Below, piece by piece: positions 55,988 through 64,000 of a DNA stretch of 64,000 bases. The position numbers and the translations under genes were made by a program. Position 1 is the stretch's first letter. Each line of letters opens with the position of its first letter. Origin of the DNA: JACDAN01 sp963842235 (GTDB lineage Bacteria > Actinomycetota > Thermoleophilia > Gaiellales > Gaiellaceae); contig CAWJFT010000001.1 in assembly GCA_963842235.1 (NCBI GenBank), forward strand, positions 434,001 to 498,000, read 5' to 3'. The notes beneath the pieces are model-generated. The model had not been told where the DNA came from, did not search any database, and saw only the letters and a program-made list of their open reading frames with translations.

Positions 55988-57056
55988 CGTCTTGCTGGAC
56001 GACCTCGCCGTCGCACTCGATCCGGCCGCCGTTCCGGAGGTCCTTGACCATGTCCCAGTGCACGCTCGAGAGGTTCTTGCCGCCGATCGTCGGGATTCCC
56101 GCGCCGACGGCCAGGTGGATCGTTCCGTACATCTTCTCGTCGAAGAGCGTGTTTCGCATGTACCGCTGGATTCCCGGATTGCAGCCGATGCCGAACTCGC
56201 CGAGCACGCGCGCCCCCTCGTCGCGGTCGAGCTTGGCAATGAGCGCCTCCTCGTTGGCCTCGGCCGAGGCCTCCACGACCTTGCCCTCCCGGTAGACCAT
56301 CCGCACGCCTTCGACGAGGTCGGGCTCCTGGAAGGCCGGGTACTCCAGGAAGCTGACGACACCCTCCGTGGATTCCTCGACGGGGCTGTAGTAGACCTCG
56401 CCGCCGGGCATGTTCGCGTGCCCGTCGTCGACCTCGCCCTGACGGCCTTCGAGGCTGAATCGGAGGTCGGTCTCGGCGCCGACGATGCGCACCTCGCTCG
56501 CCTGATCGAAGCGGACGGCGATCCGCTTCATCTTCTCGCCCTCCGCGTCCCAGTCGAGGAGCACGGCGCCGTAGATGAAGTCCTCGAACGCCTTCAGGCC
56601 CATCCCCGCGTCCTGCGCGAGTGCGGGGCACGGGAAGCGACAGGTCACCCAGGGGATCTCCAGCCGCAGGCGCCGGGCGAGGAACCCGGCATGGCCCTTC
56701 GCCAGCAGATCGCGCCGCTCGGTGGGGATGTCTGCGCCGGCGCGCGTGTTCTCGGGCGCTCCGAGCAGCATCCACGCGTCGATCGTGTCCCACACGTGCT
56801 GGTCGGCCGGCGCCGGCTTGTCGAGGAGCTCGAGCGGCGCCTCTTCGCTGAAGAGCGTCACGAACGGGAGCTGCTCCATCTCGTAGCTGAAGCGGACGAG
56901 GGGGTAGGCGCCGCGCCGTGCGATCAGCCGCACGACCTCCTCGAGCAGCGGCCGAGCCGGGGGCTGCGAGATCACGAGCACCTGCCACCCCGGCTGGACG
57001 TCGATCGAGCGCTCGACGAGCAGCCGGGCATACTCCTGGACGCGCGGGTCGGCCAT
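55971..57056 (-). CDS. M29-family aminopeptidase
   Basis: 361 residues from ATG 57056. The family-specific sequence starts ADPRVQEYARLLVERSIDVQ and later shows the metal-binding region VVSFLEYPAFQEPDLVEGVR, VGAGIPTIGGKNLSSVHWDM and NVHWDM-like end segments of thermophilic AmpT/AmpS enzymes. The conserved Glu/His pattern of the co-catalytic metal site (E..., H...D) is present at GKNLSSVHWDMVKDL. The peptidase cleaves N-terminal residues from peptides in the cytoplasm. Length slightly below the usual 400-410. Divergent from dnaK across a 98-bp promoter region. Confidence 0.85.
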   Translation of the reverse strand: MADPRVQEYARLLVERSIDVQPGWQVLVISQPPARPLLEEVVRLIARRGAYPLVRFSYEMEQLPFVTLFSEEAPLELLDKPAPADQHVWDTIDAWMLLGAPENTRAGADIPTERRDLLAKGHAGFLARRLRLEIPWVTCRFPCPALAQDAGMGLKAFEDFIYGAVLLDWDAEGEKMKRIAVRFDQASEVRIVGAETDLRFSLEGRQGEVDDGHANMPGGEVYYSPVEESTEGVVSFLEYPAFQEPDLVEGVRMVYREGKVVEASAEANEEALIAKLDRDEGARVLGEFGIGCNPGIQRYMRNTLFDEKMYGTIHLAVGAGIPTIGGKNLSSVHWDMVKDLRNGGRIECDGEVVQQDGEWTF

Positions 57057-57081
57057 GGTCGGCGGATTCAAGCAGGAATGG

Positions 57082-57105
57082 GCAAGCAGCGAGACTTGCT
57101 ATGAT
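57082..57105 (+). promoter_or_regulatory. Probable dnaK promoter with inverted repeat
   Basis: GCAAG-N8-CTTGC (57082-57099) overlaps the expected -35 region and TATGAT (57100-57105) is a good -10 box. The consensus HAIR site of HspR (CTTGAGT-N7-ACTCAAG, as I recall it) is not present, so the inverted repeat may be a divergent HspR operator. Confidence 0.4.
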
Positions 57106-57154
57106 CCCGCTTAGATTTTGTCCGTAAGCAACACCTAAATATCTCGGAGGACAC

Positions 57155-59068
57155 ATGGCGAAGACCATCGGCATCGATCTCGGCACGACCAACTCCTGCA
57201 TGGCGGTGCTGGAGGGTGGTGAGCCGACCGTCATCCCGAACGCCGAGGGCGGCCGCACGACGCCGTCCGTCGTGGCGTTCACGGGCGACGGGGAGCGGCT
57301 CGTCGGCCCGCCGGCCAAGCGCCAGCAGGTGACGAACCCGTTGAGCACGATCTTCTCGATCAAGCGCTTCATGGGGCGCAAGTACTCGGAGGTCTCCGAG
57401 GAGATGAAGATCGTTCCGTACGAGGTCGTCGAGGGCCCGAACGGCGACGTCCGGGTCAAGGCTGGCGGCAAGGAGTACGCGCCGCCGGAGATCTCGGCGA
57501 TGATCCTCCAGAAGCTGAAGGCCGACGCCGAGGCCTACCTCGGCGAGCCGGTGACCGACGCAGTCGTCACCGTCCCGGCCTACTTCAACAACGCGCAGCG
57601 TGAGGCGACGAAGGACGCCGGCAAGATCGCCGGGCTCAACGTCCTCCGGATCATCAACGAGCCGACCGCTGCATCGCTCGCCTACGGGCTCGAGAAGGAG
57701 GCCGACCAGACGATCCTCGTGTGGGATCTCGGCGGCGGCACCTTCGACGTCTCGATCCTCGAGCTCGGCGAGGGCGTCTTCGAGGTGAAGGCCACGAACG
57801 GCGACAACCACCTCGGCGGCGACAACTTCGACAAGGCGATCGTCGACTGGATGGTCGCGGAGTTCAAGAAGGATCAGGGCATCGACCTGGCCGCCGACAA
57901 GATGGCGCTCCAGCGCCTCTACGAGGCCGCCGAGAAAGCGAAGATCGAGCTCTCCTCGACGATGACGACGCAGATCAACCTGCCGTTCGTCACGGCGACG
58001 CCCGAGGGCCCGAAGCACCTCGACCTCCAACTCACACGTGCAAAGCTCGAGGAGCTCGTCTCCGGTCTGCTCGCCCGCACTGTCGAGCCGACGAAGCAGT
58101 GCCTCGCCGACGCCGGTTTGGAGCCGAAGGACATCGACCACGTCGTCCTCGTCGGCGGCATGACGCGTATGCCGGCCGTCGTCGAGCGCGTGAAGGAGAT
58201 CGTCGGCAAGGATCCGCACAAGGGCGTGAACCCGGACGAGGTCGTCGCCGTCGGCGCGGCCATCCAGGCAGGCGTCCTCAAGGGCGAGGTCAAGGACATC
58301 CTCCTGCTCGACGTGACGCCCCTGTCGCTCGGCATCGAGACCAAGGGCGGCGTCTTCACGAGGCTGATCGAGCGCAACACGACGATCCCGACGAAGAAGT
58401 CGGAGACGTTCACCACCGCCGAGGACAACCAGCCCTCGGTCGAGGTGCACGTGCTCCAGGGCGAGTCGGAGATGGCGCTCTACAACAAGACGCTCGGCAA
58501 GTTCCAGCTCGTCGGCATCCCGCCGGCGCCGCGGGGCATGCCGCAGATCGAGGTCGCGTTCGACATCGACGCGAACGGGATCATCAACGTCTCGGCGAAG
58601 GACCACGGCACCGGCAACGAGCAGCAGATCCGCATCGAGGGCGGCTCGGGCCTCAAGGAGGACGAGGTCCAGCAGATGATCCGTGACGCGGAGTCGCACG
58701 CCGACGAGGCGCGCAGGCTGCGCGAGCTCGCCGACGCGCGGAACGCGGCTGAGTCGCTCGCCTACCAGACCGAGCGCACGCTCAAGGAGCATCGCGACAA
58801 GCTCGACGAGGCCGACGCCTCGACGATCGAGGGTCGCGTGATGGAGCTCAAGGGCGTCCTCGAGTCAGACGACGTCAACGAGATCCGCTCGAAGACCGAG
58901 GCACTCCAGGAGGCCTCGCAGAAGCTCGCCGAGGCCGTTTACGCGCAGGCGACAGCTCAGCAGGCTGCGTCGACGCCCAGTGACGGCGCCGAGGGCGGCT
59001 CCGATGACGAGGTCGTCGAGGAGGCCGACTACGAGGTCATCGACGAGGAGGAGGCGAAGACCTCGTAA
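57155..59068 (+). CDS. dnaK: Chaperone protein DnaK (Hsp70)
   Basis: 637 residues from ATG 57155, with CGGAGGA upstream. The ATPase domain has AKTIGIDLGTTNSCMAVLEG (phosphate 1), ILVWDLGGGTFDVSILELG (phosphate 2) and VVLVGGMTRMPAVVERVKEI (adenosine). The substrate-binding domain includes LDVTPLSLGIETKGGVFTRL and ends in an acidic tail (DEVVEEADYEVIDEEEAKTS). It is the first gene of a five-gene heat-shock operon with grpE, dnaJ, hspR and clpB, each overlapping the next by a few bases. Complete and of normal length. Confidence 0.97.
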   Translation: MAKTIGIDLGTTNSCMAVLEGGEPTVIPNAEGGRTTPSVVAFTGDGERLVGPPAKRQQVTNPLSTIFSIKRFMGRKYSEVSEEMKIVPYEVVEGPNGDVRVKAGGKEYAPPEISAMILQKLKADAEAYLGEPVTDAVVTVPAYFNNAQREATKDAGKIAGLNVLRIINEPTAASLAYGLEKEADQTILVWDLGGGTFDVSILELGEGVFEVKATNGDNHLGGDNFDKAIVDWMVAEFKKDQGIDLAADKMALQRLYEAAEKAKIELSSTMTTQINLPFVTATPEGPKHLDLQLTRAKLEELVSGLLARTVEPTKQCLADAGLEPKDIDHVVLVGGMTRMPAVVERVKEIVGKDPHKGVNPDEVVAVGAAIQAGVLKGEVKDILLLDVTPLSLGIETKGGVFTRLIERNTTIPTKKSETFTTAEDNQPSVEVHVLQGESEMALYNKTLGKFQLVGIPPAPRGMPQIEVAFDIDANGIINVSAKDHGTGNEQQIRIEGGSGLKEDEVQQMIRDAESHADEARRLRELADARNAAESLAYQTERTLKEHRDKLDEADASTIEGRVMELKGVLESDDVNEIRSKTEALQEASQKLAEAVYAQATAQQAASTPSDGAEGGSDDEVVEEADYEVIDEEEAKTS

Positions 59069-59547
59069 TGGCCGAGGAGGAAGTCCGCACAGAAGAGACG
59101 AGCGAGCTGGAGGCGTTGCAGAAGGAGCGCGACGAGCTCCTGGACACGCTTCAGCGCGTCCAGGCCGAGTTCGACAACTACCGCAAGCGGGCCGCGCGCG
59201 ACCAGCAGAGCCTGGTCACGCGCGCCCACGAGCGGCTGGTGAAGGAGCTCCTGCCCGTGCTCGACGACCTGGAGCGGGCGCTCGAGGCCGCCGAGGCGCA
59301 TGAGGAGGCGAAGCTCGAGGAGGGCGTCGCGCTCGTGACTCGCTCCTTGGCCGACGTGCTCCGGAAGGAGGGTCTCGAGGAGATCCCCACCGAGGGCAAG
59401 TTCGACCCGCACGTCCATGAGGCGCTGCTCTCGCAGCCGTCGGAGGCGGAAGAGGGCGCCGTCATCGAGGTGCTCCAGAAGGGCTACCGGCTCGGCGACC
59501 GGGTGATCCGCCCGGCGCGGGTGGTGATCTCGCGTGGCAGCGACTAA
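59068..59547 (+). CDS. grpE: Nucleotide exchange factor GrpE
   Basis: 159 residues from ATG 59068, overlapping the dnaK stop by one base (TAATG). A long N-terminal coiled coil (ELEALQKERDELLDTLQRVQ and AEFDNYRKRAARDQQSLVTR) is followed by LLPVLDDLERALEAAEAHEE and a beta-rich end with FDPHVHEALLSQPSEAEEGA and VIEVLQKGYRLGDRVIRPAR. These are the GrpE dimer and wing elements. It releases ADP from DnaK. Length at the shorter end of the family. Confidence 0.96.
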   Translation: MAEEEVRTEETSELEALQKERDELLDTLQRVQAEFDNYRKRAARDQQSLVTRAHERLVKELLPVLDDLERALEAAEAHEEAKLEEGVALVTRSLADVLRKEGLEEIPTEGKFDPHVHEALLSQPSEAEEGAVIEVLQKGYRLGDRVIRPARVVISRGSD

Positions 59548-60589
59548 GGATCTCTACGGCGCCCTCGGCGTCCCGAAGGGCGCTTCCGCCGACGAGATCA
59601 AGAAGGCGTACCGGAAGCTCGCCCGCGAGTACCACCCGGACCGGAACCCGGGCGACGCGTCCGCCGAGGAGCGGTTCAAGGAGATCCAGCACGCCTACGA
59701 CGTGCTGTCGGACGCCGAGAAGCGCAAGCAGTACGACGCGTTCGGGGGCGAGGACGGCCGTCGCGGCTTCCAGCCCGGCGGTGACTTCAACTTCGACGTC
59801 GGCGACCTCGGGGACCTGGGCGACATCTTCGGCGGGATCTTCGGGCGCGGCCCCGGGAGGGCTCAGCAGCCGCGGGCCGCGCGCGGCGCCGACCTCGAGG
59901 TCCAGGTCAACCTCTCATTCGAGGACTCGCTAGGGGGCATCGAGACGCGGATCCCGGTCGAGGTCGAGACCGCCTGTCGGGAGTGCGGCGGGTCGGGCGC
60001 CAAGCCGGGGACCTCGCCGAAGGTCTGCCCCGAATGCCGCGGCCGCGGCGTGATCTCGGAGAGCCAGGGGCTCTTCGCGCTCTCGCAGCCCTGCCCGCGC
60101 TGCCGCGGGAACGGCACGGTGATCGAGGATCCGTGCCCAAACTGCCGCGGCACGGGCCGCGAGCGCCTCACGAAGCGCTACTCGGTGAAGATCCCGGCGG
60201 GCGTCAAGGACGGGACGCGGATCCGGCTGAAGGGGAAGGGCGAGGCCGGCATCGCCGGCGGCCCTCCCGGTGACCTCTTCGTGGTCACGCGCGTGGCCGG
60301 CTCGCCGATCTACGAGCGGCGGGGAGCCGACCTCATCGTGGACGTGCCCGTCTCCCTCGCCGATGCGGCCCTGGGGACGAAGGTCGACGTTCCGACGCCG
60401 GACGGCCTGGTGTCGCTGAAGGTGCCGGCCGGCTCAGAGCACGGGAAGCTGATGCGGATCAAGGGCCGCGGCGCGCCGAAGCTCAAGGGCGGAAAGGGCG
60501 ACGTCCTCGCCCGTCTGCGCCTCGAGGTGCCGAAGAAGCTGAACAAGAAGCAGCGCCAGCTCTACGAAGAGCTGCAAAGGGTCTCGTAA
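59534..60589 (+). CDS. dnaJ: Chaperone protein DnaJ (Hsp40)
   Basis: 351 residues from GTG 59534, 14 bp inside the end of grpE. The J domain has KDLYGALGVPKGASADEIKK with the HPD triad in REYHPDRNPG. A Gly/Phe-rich region follows. Four zinc-binding CxxCxGxG repeats (CRECGGSG, CPECRGRG, CPRCRGNG, CPNCRGTG) lie at about residues 145-215, and the substrate-binding domains continue to VPKKLNKKQRQLYEELQRVS. It stimulates DnaK ATPase. All canonical features are present, so this is a full type I DnaJ. Confidence 0.97.
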   Translation: MAATKDLYGALGVPKGASADEIKKAYRKLAREYHPDRNPGDASAEERFKEIQHAYDVLSDAEKRKQYDAFGGEDGRRGFQPGGDFNFDVGDLGDLGDIFGGIFGRGPGRAQQPRAARGADLEVQVNLSFEDSLGGIETRIPVEVETACRECGGSGAKPGTSPKVCPECRGRGVISESQGLFALSQPCPRCRGNGTVIEDPCPNCRGTGRERLTKRYSVKIPAGVKDGTRIRLKGKGEAGIAGGPPGDLFVVTRVAGSPIYERRGADLIVDVPVSLADAALGTKVDVPTPDGLVSLKVPAGSEHGKLMRIKGRGAPKLKGGKGDVLARLRLEVPKKLNKKQRQLYEELQRVS

Positions 60590-60957
60590 TGGACGACAAA
60601 GGGCGCTACATGATCTCCGTCGCAGCCGAGCTCGTCGGCATGCACCCCCAGACGCTCCGGATCTACGAATCCAAGGGTCTCGTGCGGCCGAAGCGCACCT
60701 CGGGGAATACACGTCTCTACTCGGAGACGGACCTCGAGCGGCTTCGGCTGATCCAGCGGCTGACGACGGATTACGGGCTCAACCTGGCCGGCGTCGAGAT
60801 GGTGCTCGGTCTCGAGGATCAAATGCGGCGGATGCAGCGTCGCATGGACCGGATCGAGCGCGAGCTGCGCGAGCGGATGCGGGACGTCGAGCGCCAATAC
60901 AAGCGCGAGCTCGTCCTCTGGCAGGAGCCGACGCTCCCGGCCCGGAGGATGCGCTGA
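60589..60957 (+). CDS. hspR: HspR-type MerR-family heat-shock repressor
   Basis: 122 residues from ATG 60589, overlapping dnaJ stop (TAATG). N-terminal MerR helix-turn-helix: YMISVAAELVGMHPQTLRIY, followed by ESKGLVRPKRTSGNTRLYSE (wing) and LRLIQRLTTDYGLNLAGVEM. The tail is a coiled coil (RRMQRRMDRIERELRERMRD). HspR represses chaperone operons by binding inverted repeats upstream of dnaK, in many actinobacteria with DnaK as co-repressor. Its position between dnaJ and clpB is standard for this phylum. Confidence 0.93.
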   Translation: MDDKGRYMISVAAELVGMHPQTLRIYESKGLVRPKRTSGNTRLYSETDLERLRLIQRLTTDYGLNLAGVEMVLGLEDQMRRMQRRMDRIERELRERMRDVERQYKRELVLWQEPTLPARRMR

Positions 60958-63428
60958 TGGACTTCAACAAGCTGACGTTGAAATCGCAGGAGGCCGTCGG
61001 CGCAGCCCAGGAGCTGGCGCGGCGGATCGGCAACCCGGAGGTCTATCCGGAGCACCTTCTGCTCGCGCTGCTCGACCAGGAGCTGCCGCAGCAGCTGGTC
61101 GAGTCGGCTCCGGCGCTCCGCGCCGAAGCAGAGACGACGCTGCGCGGAAAGCCGGCGATCCAGGGCTCCCAGCAGCAGCCCACCGTCTCGCGCGCATTCG
61201 CGGAGGTGCTCGACCGCGCCTTCGAGGAGGCCCGTCAGCTGGAAGACGAGTACGTCTCCACCGAGCATCTGCTGCTCGCGCTCGACGTCGTGCCGCGCGA
61301 TCAGCTGCTGGCGAAGCTCCAGCAGGTCCGCGGGGGCCAGCGCGTCACGAGCCAGGATCCCGAAGAGACATACCAGGCGCTCGAGAAGTTCGGGCGCGAC
61401 CTGACGGAGCTGGCGGAGCAGGGCAAGCTCGATCCGGTCATCGGGCGCGACGAGGAGATCCGGCGCGTGATCCAGGTGCTCTCGCGGCGGACGAAGAACA
61501 ACCCGGTGCTGATCGGCGACCCGGGCGTGGGCAAGACGGCGATCGCCGAAGGACTTGCGCAGCGGATCGTCGCCGGCGACGTCCCCGAGGGGCTGAAGGG
61601 CAAGCGAGTCTGGGCGCTCGACATCGGCGCGCTGCTCGCCGGCTCCAAGTACCGCGGCGAGTTCGAGGAGCGGCTGAAAGCAGTCCTGACCGAGATCCAG
61701 CGCTCCGAGGGCCAGATCGTCCTCTTCATCGACGAGCTGCACACGATCGTCGGCGCCGGCGCGGCGGAGGGCGCCGTCGACGCGGCGAACATGCTGAAGC
61801 CGATGCTGTCGCGCGGGGAGTTGCGTGCGATCGGCGCGACGACGCTGGACGAGTACCGCAAGCACATCGAGAAGGACGCGGCGCTCGAGCGCCGGTTCCA
61901 GCCGATCTTCGTCGGCGAGCCGTCCGTTTCGGACACGATCGCGATCCTCCGCGGGCTGAAGGAGCGCTACGAGGCGCACCACGGGGTCCGGATCCGCGAC
62001 GCCGCGCTGGTCGCGGCGGCCGTCCTTTCTGACCGCTACATCTCGGACCGCCAGCTGCCGGACAAGGCGATCGACCTCGTCGACGAGGCCGCGTCGCGGC
62101 TGCGGATGGAGATCGACTCGTCTCCGATCGAGCTCGACGAGGCCGAGCGCCGAGTGCGGCAACTCGAGATCGAGTTGGCCGCGATGGGCAAGGAGTCGAA
62201 GGATGTGCGCGAGCCGGTCGAGCGGGAGCTCGCCGAGGCGAAGGAGCGCCGGAACGAGCTCGCCGCGCGCTGGGCGACCGAGAAGGAGGCGCTCGAGCGG
62301 GTCAAGGAGGTCATGGCGCGGATCGAAGAGCTCCGGCACGAGGCCGAGCTCGCCGAGCGCACCGGCGATCTCCAGCGCGTCGCCGAGATCCGCTATGGCG
62401 AGCTGCCGCAGCTGGAGAAGGAGCTCGCCGCACGCGACGGCGTCCAGATCGAGAACCCCATGGTCAAGGAGGAGGTCGACGAGGACGACGTCGCCGCCGT
62501 CGTCGCCCGCTGGACCGGCATTCCGGTCGACAAGCTGCTCGAGGGCGAGACCGAGAAGCTGATCCACATGGAGGAGCGGCTGCACGAGCGCGTCGTCGGC
62601 CAGGACGAGGCAGTCTCGGCCGTGGCGAATGCGCTCAGGCGTGCGCGCTCAGGTCTCCAGGACCCGAACCGCCCGATCGGCTCCTTCATCTTCCTCGGCC
62701 CGACCGGGGTCGGGAAGACCGAGCTCGCCCGCGCGCTCGCCGAGTTCATGTTCGACGATGAGCGGGCGATGGTCCGCCTGGACATGTCCGAGTACCAGGA
62801 GCGGCACACGGTCGCGCGGCTCGTCGGCGCCCCGCCGGGCTACGTCGGCTTCGAGGAAGGCGGCCAGCTGACCGAAGCGGTGCGGCGGCGCCCGTACTCC
62901 GTCGTCCTTCTCGACGAGATCGAGAAGGCGCACATGGAGGTCTTCGACGTCCTTCTGCAGATCCTCGACGACGGCCGGCTGACTGACGGCCAGGGTCGCA
63001 CGGTCGACTTCCGCAACACCGTGATCATCATGACCTCGAACGTCCGCTCGGCGGAGGCGCTGCGCGACGTGTTCCGGCCCGAGTTCCTGAACCGCATCGA
63101 CGAGGTCGTCGAGTTCCATGCGCTCTCGAAGGAACAGCTCGCGGAGGTCGTCGAGCTGCAGCTCCAGCGCCTGCGCGAGCGACTCGCGCTGCGCGGTCTC
63201 GACCTCGAGCTCAGCGATGCCGCGAAGGAGCAGCTCGTGGAGGCCGGCTGGGATCCGACCTACGGCGCTCGGCCGCTGAAGCGGGCGATCCAGCGGCTGG
63301 TGGAGAACCCGCTTGCGCTTAGGCTCCTCGAAGGCGAGTTCGGCGAGGGCGACACGGTCCGCGTGGACGTCGAGGACGGCGAGCTCCGCTTCGAGAAGGC
63401 CGCGGCCGCCGAGCCCGCAGCCGTTTAG
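60957..63428 (+). CDS. clpB: ATP-dependent disaggregase ClpB
   Basis: 823 residues from ATG 60957, overlapping hspR (TGATG). N-domain repeats (PEVYPEHLLLALLDQELPQQ and YVSTEHLLLALDVVPRDQLL) are followed by NBD1 with Walker A VLIGDPGVGKTAIAEGLAQR and Walker B IVLFIDELHTIVGAGAAEGA, a coiled-coil middle domain (ELEIELAAMGKESKDVREPV), and NBD2 with FLGPTGVGKTELARALAEFM and VVLLDEIEKAHMEVFDVLLQ. Length is some 30 residues below E. coli ClpB, mostly from a shorter middle domain. It resolubilises aggregates with DnaK. Confidence 0.97.
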   Translation: MDFNKLTLKSQEAVGAAQELARRIGNPEVYPEHLLLALLDQELPQQLVESAPALRAEAETTLRGKPAIQGSQQQPTVSRAFAEVLDRAFEEARQLEDEYVSTEHLLLALDVVPRDQLLAKLQQVRGGQRVTSQDPEETYQALEKFGRDLTELAEQGKLDPVIGRDEEIRRVIQVLSRRTKNNPVLIGDPGVGKTAIAEGLAQRIVAGDVPEGLKGKRVWALDIGALLAGSKYRGEFEERLKAVLTEIQRSEGQIVLFIDELHTIVGAGAAEGAVDAANMLKPMLSRGELRAIGATTLDEYRKHIEKDAALERRFQPIFVGEPSVSDTIAILRGLKERYEAHHGVRIRDAALVAAAVLSDRYISDRQLPDKAIDLVDEAASRLRMEIDSSPIELDEAERRVRQLEIELAAMGKESKDVREPVERELAEAKERRNELAARWATEKEALERVKEVMARIEELRHEAELAERTGDLQRVAEIRYGELPQLEKELAARDGVQIENPMVKEEVDEDDVAAVVARWTGIPVDKLLEGETEKLIHMEERLHERVVGQDEAVSAVANALRRARSGLQDPNRPIGSFIFLGPTGVGKTELARALAEFMFDDERAMVRLDMSEYQERHTVARLVGAPPGYVGFEEGGQLTEAVRRRPYSVVLLDEIEKAHMEVFDVLLQILDDGRLTDGQGRTVDFRNTVIIMTSNVRSAEALRDVFRPEFLNRIDEVVEFHALSKEQLAEVVELQLQRLRERLALRGLDLELSDAAKEQLVEAGWDPTYGARPLKRAIQRLVENPLALRLLEGEFGEGDTVRVDVEDGELRFEKAAAAEPAAV

Positions 63429-63814
63429 ACGGCCGAGTCGAGGATCTCGGCGCGCTCGTCCTCCGGCGGCCAGCCGTGGACGTAGAGGAGCAAGTCTTCG
63501 TCCGTCTCGTTGACGGTCTGGAGCGGCGTTCCCGCCTCGACGTGGATCAGGCCGCCCTGACCGACCTCCTGCCGCTCAGGCGGGTCGCCGAGGTACATCG
63601 TCAGCGTCCCGCGGACGACGACGAACGTCTCATCCTGTTGGGCGTGCCGGTGGCGGCGGCCCTTGGCGCCGGGCTCGTAGCTCCAGAAGTTCGCGCGGGC
63701 GTTCGCGTACCCAACACGTTCGCTCAATTCGCTCGTATGCCGGCGAGGCTCGCCGGGCTCGGCCGGCCGCCTCTCCCATTCGAGCTCTTCCGGGCGGACG
63801 ACCCGGTAACCCAC
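63425..63814 (-). CDS. Cupin-domain protein
   Basis: 129 residues from GTG 63814, which abuts element B. The cupin fold is clear: YEPGAKGRRHRHAQQDETFV holds the HxH and Glu metal ligands, then VVRGTLTMYLGDPPERQEVG and GLIHVEAGTPLQTVNETDED for the second half-barrel with its His/Gln position. Single-domain cupins bind metal and have diverse roles. The gene ends AEILDSAV, and an upstream gene cut by the window edge ends FLDSAV, so two paralogues stand in tandem with element B between them. Convergent with clpB (4-bp overlap). Confidence 0.85.
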   Translation of the reverse strand: MGYRVVRPEELEWERRPAEPGEPRRHTSELSERVGYANARANFWSYEPGAKGRRHRHAQQDETFVVVRGTLTMYLGDPPERQEVGQGGLIHVEAGTPLQTVNETDEDLLLYVHGWPPEDERAEILDSAV

Positions 63815-63980
63815 TAGTGCCCCATCCAGCAATACATGCCGGCGTCTGGCCCGCGATCACGCGGCGCCAGAGCCCACCCTCCTCCTCACCAAGGTCATCA
63901 GACCTTGGCTCGTCCGAGTGCGGCCTCTGGCTTGGTGCTCGCGACCCAGACGCTCGGCGGCATTACTGGATGGGGCACTA
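63815..63980. repeat. 166-bp imperfect palindrome, element B
   Basis: Ends TAGTGCCCCATCCAG and CTGGATGGGGCACTA (63815-63829, 63966-63980). Further pairing: CGTCTGG (63843-63849) with CCAGACG (63946-63952), GCCAGAG (63866-63872) with CTCTGGC (63925-63931), and CCAAGGTC (63889-63896) with GACCTTGG (63901-63908) around an ATCA loop. It fills the gap between two cupin genes; its right CTA is the stop codon of the upstream one. Same length and stem positions as element A at 54387-54552. Confidence 0.85.
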
Positions 63981-64000
63981 GACGGCGGAGTCGAGGAACT
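63978..64000 (-). CDS. Partial cupin paralogue (3' end only)
   Basis: The minus-strand end reads FLDSAV followed by a stop, closely matching the ending ILDSAV of the neighbouring cupin gene. The rest lies beyond the window. The stop codon falls within the terminal repeat of element B. Evidence is limited to six codons and synteny. Confidence 0.35.

Overview
The window is high-GC chromosomal DNA from an actinobacterium-like organism, most plausibly class Thermoleophilia (Gaiella or Solirubrobacter relatives). This is inferred from gene content: a dnaK-grpE-dnaJ-hspR-clpB operon with the MerR-type repressor HspR, inositol-lipid genes (Ino1, CDP-alcohol phosphotransferase, PAP2), DUF4331/NicO genes and LAL-type LuxR ATPases. 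Many genes also have a TANNNT -10 box only 6-9 nt before the start codon, which implies leaderless mRNAs. No rRNA operon, CRISPR array or complete IS element was seen. There is one complete tRNA gene, tRNA-Ala.

Layout. 0.1-6 kb: an SDR-like oxidoreductase and a CarH/LitR-type B12-binding MerR regulator, divergent from DUF378 and fasciclin genes across two arrays of 11-bp operator repeats, then manganese catalase and small membrane proteins. 6-15 kb: an accessory, partly decayed region with several frameshifted or truncated genes, a coiled-coil/Rho-N protein, a MscS-like membrane protein, GlgC and secreted proteins. 15.2-22.3 kb: a segment of about 7 kb bounded by a 43-bp direct repeat of the 3' part of tRNA-Ala, probably an old tRNA-integrated island. 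It holds a secreted Ig/Fn3-like protein, DUF4242, a Tat-exported haem peroxidase and a LAL regulator.

22.3-30.5 kb: metallopeptidase, rhomboid, ArgF, then a co-oriented run DUF4331 - TPR - NicO exporter - NiCoT permease - anti-sigma - ECF sigma. 30.5-40.7 kb: carbamate kinase with a cyclic-2,3-DPG-synthetase-like protein, ferritin, a zincin peptidase, YjbQ, an ABC exporter whose ATPase gene is frameshifted, a BtuF-like protein, RlmD and a divergent uracil-DNA-glycosylase-like protein. 40.7-46.5 kb: inositol-lipid cluster (GT4-PHP fusion, an Ino1 fused to two N-terminal ribbon-helix-helix modules with a perfect palindrome at its start, CDP-alcohol phosphotransferase, PAP2) and MoaA. 46.7-54.4 kb: a complete sugar catabolic unit (ROK repressor, ABC importer, GH4 glycosidase, BadF-type kinase, ABC ATPase). 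54.4-64 kb: EamA, GrpB, M29 aminopeptidase, the chaperone operon and cupins.

The observations most worth a second look are (1) two 166-bp intergenic palindromes (54387-54552 and 63815-63980) with different sequences but matching stem and loop positions, (2) the RHH-Ino1 fusion with its own palindromic operator, (3) the CarH-type phased operator arrays, (4) the tRNA-Ala-bounded island, and (5) the DUF4331/TPR/NicO/sigma operon. At least four conserved genes carry single-base frameshifts, so assembly error must be separated from real gene decay.
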